Positions 59,806-64,000 of a stretch of DNA of 64,000 nucleotides are shown here, in pieces; position 1 is the stretch's first letter, and each line of letters opens with the position of its first letter. Position numbers and translations under genes: made by a program. The notes under the pieces are model-generated. The model had not been told where the DNA came from and did no database searches. It saw nothing but the letters and a program-made list of their open reading frames with translations. The stretch comes from CAYXZQ01 sp963717515 (GTDB lineage Archaea > Nanobdellota > Nanobdellia > Woesearchaeales > DSVV01), in the NCBI GenBank assembly GCA_963717515.1, contig OY970338.1:806001-870000 (forward strand). The letters are read 5' to 3'.

Positions 59806-60368
59806 AGCCAAAATATTACTCACCGTGCCAAGCCTAAATAGAATTAACTTTGAACATAATCAACGATGTATTGAAGTTCTGCTGGCATTATTCTATAGTG
59901 ATTATAATGGACTCCTTCAACAATTCCACAATCATTCCCAATATCATGCTGACTTAAAGTTGAATAGACTAATACATTAATCCCTTCTTTAACAGCATTT
60001 TGTAAAATCTCTTGTAATTTTATAGGATCACCTTTTTTACAACCAATATATGGTTCAACAATGATTTTTGAGAATTCACCACTTAAAATGTCTTTTTCTG
60101 CTTCATCCATTAGGTGACTTCCTTTTACATTGAGATTAGTTCTATTTTTTAGAATTCCAACTAATGAATATACTATATTTGGTTCTTGAAATAAATATAC
60201 TCCTTGCTTCATTTTAATAAATCTCCAGAATTCACTGGAGTGTTTAACACCCCTTCTTTATTGATAAAAATGCACTTCTATTTTTATAATTAACGGCTTG
60301 GCACGGTTCCGCCATACTACCCTCCCCCCACTTCGTATGGGTCGGTATGTTAAACAGGAATTCCGATG
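59804..60368. mobile_element. cassette C10: small alpha/beta protein; terminal R boxes do not match
   Basis: The inner block CCGTGCCAAGCC (59823-59834) pairs with GGCTTGGCACGG (60295-60306), and the right end (CCCTCCCCCCACTT...GGGTCGG) is like that of C5. The terminal boxes GTTAGCC and GTTAAAC are not complementary. The end of this unit has therefore been altered. Confidence 0.6.
59844..60212 (-). CDS. hypothetical alpha/beta protein
   Basis: The 122 residues alternate strands and helices (GVYLFQEPNIVYSLVGILKN, then KIIVEPYIGCKKGDPIKLQE and INVLVYSTLSQHDIG), like a flavodoxin- or receiver-type fold, but no catalytic motif is recognised. The sequence CTCCAG-N6-CTGGAG (60223-60240) just upstream is an inverted repeat that may be its operator. 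Confidence 0.55.
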   Translation of the reverse strand: MKQGVYLFQEPNIVYSLVGILKNRTNLNVKGSHLMDEAEKDILSGEFSKIIVEPYIGCKKGDPIKLQEILQNAVKEGINVLVYSTLSQHDIGNDCGIVEGVHYNHYRIMPAELQYIVDYVQS

Positions 60369-60374
60369 TCAGCC
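60350..60374 (+). repeat. collapsed attC-like site (end of C10)
   Basis: GTTAAACAGGAATTCCGATG then TCAGCC keeps both outer boxes and the GGAATT/AATTCC arms but has lost the whole variable stem, leaving a bare 18-bp core. Confidence 0.65.
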
Positions 60375-61274
60375 AGAATTTTCTTACTGCCTCTTCCACC
60401 AGTAAGCCTTGAATATGATTAGATCGATGCCTTCGTTAAAACAAGAACAATTCACCAGCATCATGACCAGATTTTCAGTATAGCAACTGATGGTTTGTTC
60501 TAATACTCCCCTTTGATTACAAAAAAAGAGCCACGGATAGTTCCTGCAAGTTTAGACTTCTGCCTGGCAAACCTAAACTTCCCTTCCAGCTCTTTCGGCA
60601 CTTCCATCCCTTCAGAAAGCTTGAAACCGACTGCCCTTTTTTTTGGATCATCAATCGTATACAGGACATTGACACCAAGACCATCTTCATAAAACACGTA
60701 TGCCCATCTGATGTTTTCCACCTGAAAACTCGATGTTTGCAAAGGTTTTGCCGCAAAATCAATATCACGTTCTTCTTTCAAGATATTGTTAACATAATCA
60801 AGGGTCTTCTGGCTCTTCTTTGCTGGAACGACTGTAAATTTATGGTTGTATTTGTTCATAAAGTAACGGGCTTCATTTGCACGTAAACCGGCAAGCGCTT
60901 CTGCGACTGGTGAAGATTCTAAGCCTACAGTTGACACATCCTTAAAATCAACGATATAAGACATCTCAATCACCACCATATTTTAAATATAAAATACCTG
61001 GAAGCAAATTTAATTTATAAGACTATTGTTTGAGCATTAAAACAAAAGACAGAAAGAATCTCTCTCCCTAACGAACATTTTGTATTGGATGAAGGTAAGC
61101 AAAAATTAAGGCACTATCAGATTTCCAAAAAAAATTGCAAATTTTTCTGACCCTGAAAATCTGTGATTCTTATGGCTCCGGCAGCAGGAAAACTCTGCTC
61201 CCTCTCCTCCGGCAACAGTGCTCGACCCCGATGCGCTCTCCTTCGGCCGTCGGTTCGCTAACTGGAATTCCAGT
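60369..61274. mobile_element. probable degraded cassette with one unknown gene
   Basis: The unit lies between two collapsed sites. Its left end (TCAGCCAGAATTTTC) and right part (GAAAATCTGTGATTC...ATGGCT near 61157) pair only weakly. GC is higher than in C1-C10. 61000-61250 carries end-type sequence (CTCGACC...TCCTTCGGCCGTCGG) and no gene. Confidence 0.45.
60500..60964 (-). CDS. hypothetical protein, 154 aa
   Basis: A soluble alpha/beta protein (MSYIVDFKDVSTVGLESSPV, then ARYFMNKYNHKFTVVPAKKS and RWAYVFYEDGLGVNVLYTID) ending in a basic beta region. Not recognised. ATG 60964 has GGTGAT upstream and is at the right distance from a TATA-like TTTATATTTAAAAT; ATG 60979 would lie inside the promoter, so 60964 is chosen. 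Confidence 0.6.
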   Translation of the reverse strand: MSYIVDFKDVSTVGLESSPVAEALAGLRANEARYFMNKYNHKFTVVPAKKSQKTLDYVNNILKEERDIDFAAKPLQTSSFQVENIRWAYVFYEDGLGVNVLYTIDDPKKRAVGFKLSEGMEVPKELEGKFRFARQKSKLAGTIRGSFFVIKGEY

Positions 61275-61277
61275 TCG
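61258..61277 (+). repeat. collapsed attC-like site, palindromic core
   Basis: CTAACTGGAATTCCAGTTCG contains the perfect 16-bp palindrome AACTGGAATTCCAGTT, like a fold-back deletion of a full site. Confidence 0.5.
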
Positions 61278-61382
61278 TTTCAGAGCCCAATGATTATTTG
61301 CTCTATGATACTTGTTTGAAAATATGGAAAGATTTTTATAAGGCTCTTTTTAATATAATGAAAATTTTTGGGAGGTACAAAT

Positions 61383-62720
61383 ATGAAAAGATTCATCTCA
61401 TTGATCATTGTCTTATTGTTTTGCCAATCGACGGTCAATGCCGAAGTCCCGCTGGGAGTTTCTGCAACAAAAATAATAATTGATGGATCGGTCGATAATA
61501 ATCAGGAAGGCGGCTATGAATTAATCAATGGCCTGCCAGGCACCAGAGAGACTGGCGAACCTTATGATGGTCTCTGGGACGGCATAAAGATTGGCTCCAT
61601 AGAATATACATTATCATTTTGGAATGTTGGTGAGGAAGGCGGAACATCGGGAATGTTGTTCTGGAAGAAAGACTATAGCGATGCTGCCTTGACAATCAGA
61701 TATATTCCATCAAGCACAGGCTCAAAATACAAGTTTAACGGCTATATGGACAAGGAAAAAAAATCATTTCCTACGTTTAAGATAAGCCAGCCCGGCAATT
61801 ATCCGGAATTCGACACGATCACATACCATCTGAAATTTTCTGGAGGGCCATACGGAACATTTGAAGAAAAAGGACCCACAATAAACTCGCTTGGAAAACC
61901 GTTGACTGGAGAGGTCATCAATGGAGGGACAATACTTTTAAGATTTCCAACATCAGAACCTGACCAAACAAGCAAATACTCAAGATATTCTAATCCAATT
62001 TTAGTAAATAAAATAGGTGATGAGACTATTGTCATTCCAGGGAATCCTTTCTTTGGCTGGGTTGTGCAGGAAGAGGCATGCGTGGATTCTGGAGCAAGAT
62101 TCAGTTCAATCAGCAAAGTCGTGGATATTTTCCCGCATAGCAACCCTGATAATATGAGATCTGCAACAATGCATTCTATCCTGTGTGTGAACGACCATGT
62201 CCTGACTGGCGAGGAAAGCAGTGCGATAGTAACTCTTGCTGATTTGAGCACGATCACGCTAAAAGAAGAATCTGAGATTGTTATTGAATCTCCGCCCAAG
62301 GAAAAATCGCGTCTTGAAGTCCTGGGAGGAAGACTTAAGATGAACATTAAGAAGGTCCTAGCAGGAGAAGATATAGAAGTGAAATCCAATCTTGCAACAA
62401 TAGGCATCAAGGGCACTACATTTATTCTGGATATTGATGAAACCCACAGCACTTTGGAAGTTTTGGAAGGCACTGTTGAGTTTACAAGCACGGCAACTGG
62501 CAAAAAAGAGCTGGTCACTGATTCCGAAACAGTTACTGCAGACAGTGCTGGGTTAAGCCAGAAAACAACTTTCGACGCTGAAGCAGAAACCAAGAACTGG
62601 CCAGAAATAAAATCTGAAAAAAACAATCCGGCTCCAATTTTACTGCTGATCATAGTATTATTGATTGCAGCAGGGGCCGGATTTTACTTTGTCAAGAAGA
62701 AGAAACGGCCGCATAACTAG
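61383..62720 (+). CDS. secreted FecR-domain surface protein with C-terminal anchor
   Basis: The 445 residues start with a clear signal peptide (MKRFISLIIVLLFCQSTVNA, cut before EVPLG). A beta-rich ectodomain fills about 25-270. A FecR-like repeat domain (about 275-375; VTLADLSTITLKEESEIVIE, then LATIGIKGTTFILDIDE and LEVLEGTVEF), an acidic linker and a C-terminal membrane helix with basic stop (LLLIIVLLIAAGAGFYFV, KKKKR) follow. GGAGGT before the ATG fixes the start. FecR domains in archaeal surface proteins bind sugars or peptides; the exact role is unknown. Confidence 0.75.
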   Translation: MKRFISLIIVLLFCQSTVNAEVPLGVSATKIIIDGSVDNNQEGGYELINGLPGTRETGEPYDGLWDGIKIGSIEYTLSFWNVGEEGGTSGMLFWKKDYSDAALTIRYIPSSTGSKYKFNGYMDKEKKSFPTFKISQPGNYPEFDTITYHLKFSGGPYGTFEEKGPTINSLGKPLTGEVINGGTILLRFPTSEPDQTSKYSRYSNPILVNKIGDETIVIPGNPFFGWVVQEEACVDSGARFSSISKVVDIFPHSNPDNMRSATMHSILCVNDHVLTGEESSAIVTLADLSTITLKEESEIVIESPPKEKSRLEVLGGRLKMNIKKVLAGEDIEVKSNLATIGIKGTTFILDIDETHSTLEVLEGTVEFTSTATGKKELVTDSETVTADSAGLSQKTTFDAEAETKNWPEIKSEKNNPAPILLLIIVLLIAAGAGFYFVKKKKRPHN

Positions 62721-62938
62721 ATTGTGCTTATCTTTATGATTATATAAGGTCTTCAATACACCACGTTGTTGAAACAGAGAGTCTGAAAGTCTATATGCTC
62801 GAATTATGCATATGAACTGGATCGTGATCCTAAACACCAATACCGGTAAATTGATTATTGGTCTGCAAAATGAAGATGACATGTCCCCCATGAGATGTGC
62901 AATAATTTCAAAGGGTCAAAAATAGAATGAGGTAACAT

Positions 62939-63562
62939 CTACTCAATGATTATCACTTCACCATCTTTCAAGGTCCTGAATGGGATATTATTCTTCTTTG
63001 CGAATTCAACCTCTTTATCAATATCTGCTGACTCTGGATGATCTGATTTGTAATGCGGAAGGATTATGTAATCTAGATATCCAAGACCCTCCAATATCGG
63101 CTCTCTGATTTCCTCATATGGCAAGTCGGTCGGATCATCCACTATCTGGAGTGCACCAAGATCTTTTGATAAAACGCATATCCCCGCACTGTAACCAGCA
63201 TATACAAAATCATCCCTTTCTAGAAGCTCTTTGAAAATCATATCAAAACCGCACAGCTTCATCGCCTGACGAAGAACAAATGCATTTCCACCTCTGGCAA
63301 ACACACCGCCAAATTCACTTAGCTTCTTCCGAAGTCCATCAGTCTTGCCAAAATATTTTTTCAGATCAAGATACTCTACAGTCAGGCCTAATCCCTTTAA
63401 ACTTTCCATGTCCTGCCTTTCCCATTTGGTCCTTTTATCCAAATCTACTTCAGTATAGTCACACGCATTCGGGATATATGCAATCTCTTTATTCTCCCCC
63501 ATTAATCTGACCAATTCAGCAGATTTATCTCCTAATTTGAAAGATGATAGGTAAAACTTCAT
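62939..63562 (-). CDS. peptidase E-like protein (S51 family)
   Basis: The 207 residues follow the PepE pattern: the glycine loop GGVFARGGNAFVLRQ, the nucleophile elbow YAGYSAGICVL with Ser at about 125, and the His region IILPHYKSDHPES. PepE cuts Asp-X dipeptides. Some S51 proteins process cyanophycin-like peptides. The gene is alone on the minus strand with weak TATA-like DNA upstream. Confidence 0.88.
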   Translation of the reverse strand: MKFYLSSFKLGDKSAELVRLMGENKEIAYIPNACDYTEVDLDKRTKWERQDMESLKGLGLTVEYLDLKKYFGKTDGLRKKLSEFGGVFARGGNAFVLRQAMKLCGFDMIFKELLERDDFVYAGYSAGICVLSKDLGALQIVDDPTDLPYEEIREPILEGLGYLDYIILPHYKSDHPESADIDKEVEFAKKNNIPFRTLKDGEVIIIE

Positions 63563-63727
63563 AACGATAGTTTATACTAATGAAGCATTTATTAATGTTT
63601 CTAAGATGCCGCCCCTTAACTCTGTTTCTTGATGGCTCACTTTGTTCGCTGGATAGACCGACTTCAAACATACTTCTTCGTCGCTTCTCTCCTCGACCAC
63701 GCTGCACTCTCGTTTCGTTCGGGGCAA

Positions 63728-63752
63728 TTAACAGGAATTCCCATGTTATGCT
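63728..63752 (+). repeat. collapsed attC-like site
   Basis: ATTAACAGGAATTCCCATGTTATGCTC has outer boxes TTAAC/GTTATG and core GGAATTCC, with no variable stem. Upstream lies typical cassette-end sequence (TCGTCGCTTCTCTCCTCGACC...) shared with the C8 end. Confidence 0.6.
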
Positions 63753-63769
63753 CAATAATTATTAAGTGA

Positions 63770-63997
63770 CTAACATTCAATCCTGAACAATTCGTTCTGT
63801 TCAACTAATTTCGCATTCTCTTTCCGAAATTCATCATCTGCTTGTAATGTTATTAGAATTATCATTTCATCCAGTCCATCATATCTCAATTGAATTTCAT
63901 CAGAACCATTAGCAGATACAATTGCACCTCTATACAAATCAGGTTCTTTATTAGAATCAGGAACTTCGTTTTGATATGCAAATATATATTCATGCAT
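63770..63997 (-). CDS. hypothetical protein, possibly truncated by the window edge
   Basis: The 75 residues (MHEYIFAYQNEVPDSNKEPD, then GAIVSANGSDEIQLRYDGLD) are acidic and not recognised. The first ATG is 3 bases from the edge, so the true start may lie outside. It belongs to the next cassette of the array, which continues to the right. Confidence 0.5.
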   Translation of the reverse strand: MHEYIFAYQNEVPDSNKEPDLYRGAIVSANGSDEIQLRYDGLDEMIILITLQADDEFRKENAKLVEQNELFRIEC

Positions 63998-64000
63998 AGC

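Noticed and set aside
59535..59807. 90-codon frame on the plus strand
   Set aside because: It covers the C9 right end and site 9; the same kind of sequence occurs at other cassette ends in other frames.
62658..62891. 77-residue minus-strand frame between the FecR and PepE genes
   Set aside because: It overlaps the end of the FecR gene, has no ribosome site and no recognisable pattern; 62721-62938 appears to be plain spacer.
30658..63752. Transposon or IS element as the cause of the repeats
   Set aside because: No transposase is encoded anywhere in the array, and the boundaries are G^TT of folded sites without target duplications.

Overview
The window looks archaeal. Core genes have TATA-like boxes (TTTAAATA, TTTATATA) 20-30 nt before the start codon, which implies leaderless mRNAs. 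There is a replication factor C large subunit, an archaeal translin homologue, a three-gene archaeal pilus/secretion engine (ATPase, membrane platform, small membrane proteins), and a tRNA-Phe whose intron sits in a bulge-helix-bulge fold in the T loop. Several translation and repair genes are of bacterial type (AspRS with a GAD insertion, short TGT, GatC, UvrA, UvrC). This mix suggests a DPANN-type archaeon, perhaps Woesearchaeota-like, but the phylum is inference.

Layout. 1-30.5 kb is compact, roughly 50% GC housekeeping DNA. It holds gatC (partial), a HAD phosphatase, a DMT transporter, aspS, a SemiSWEET, tgt, a DUF2283/DUF4258 pair, a CaCA exchanger, an M29-like peptidase, an HD hydrolase, translin, a pilus/secretion locus (9.6-18.0 kb), tRNA-Phe, an SSB-like OB protein, a second HD hydrolase, glyS, rfcL, uvrA, a third HD-like protein, uvrC, a RelE-type toxin-antitoxin pair and a tyrosine recombinase.

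From 30.5 kb to the right edge the DNA drops to about 30% GC for most of its length and is organised as an integron-like cassette array. The recombinase gene (29650-30510) points away from the array. An attI-like two-stem hairpin follows (30658-30722), then at least ten units (C1 to C10), each ending on its right side in an attC-like hairpin (R box, L box, variable stem, L box, R box). In nine consecutive units the first 8-9 bases after G^TT are the exact reverse complement of the last bases before the next hairpin, the hallmark of integron cassettes. The complementarity also reaches much further inward in blocks of 10-18 bp that are separated, on the right side only, by extra hairpins. I regard this as the most novel structure in the window. 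Three collapsed sites (60350, 61258 and 63728) mark older or deleted units further right.

Cargo. C1 (9.9 kb) carries a type I restriction-modification system with a GmrSD-like DUF262/DUF1524 nuclease and a DUF2971 protein. C2 has no gene. C3 has two zinc-ribbon proteins of unknown function. C4 carries a type II system with two methyltransferases. C5 carries an HNH protein. C6 (6.5 kb) carries a GrpE-like, a DnaK-like and a J-domain-like protein plus a Cdc48-type AAA ATPase, apparently a dedicated chaperone machine and the best candidate for an undescribed defence system. C7 carries a membrane zinc-ribbon protein. C8 carries an acetyltransferase. C9 carries a membrane protein, a secreted five-repeat cysteine-rich protein and a small PD-(D/E)xK nuclease. 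C10 and the units after it carry unknown proteins, a FecR-domain surface protein and peptidase E. The large operons face the recombinase and mostly begin with a tiny ribbon-helix-helix regulator next to its own promoter, so they do not depend on a promoter at the integrase end.
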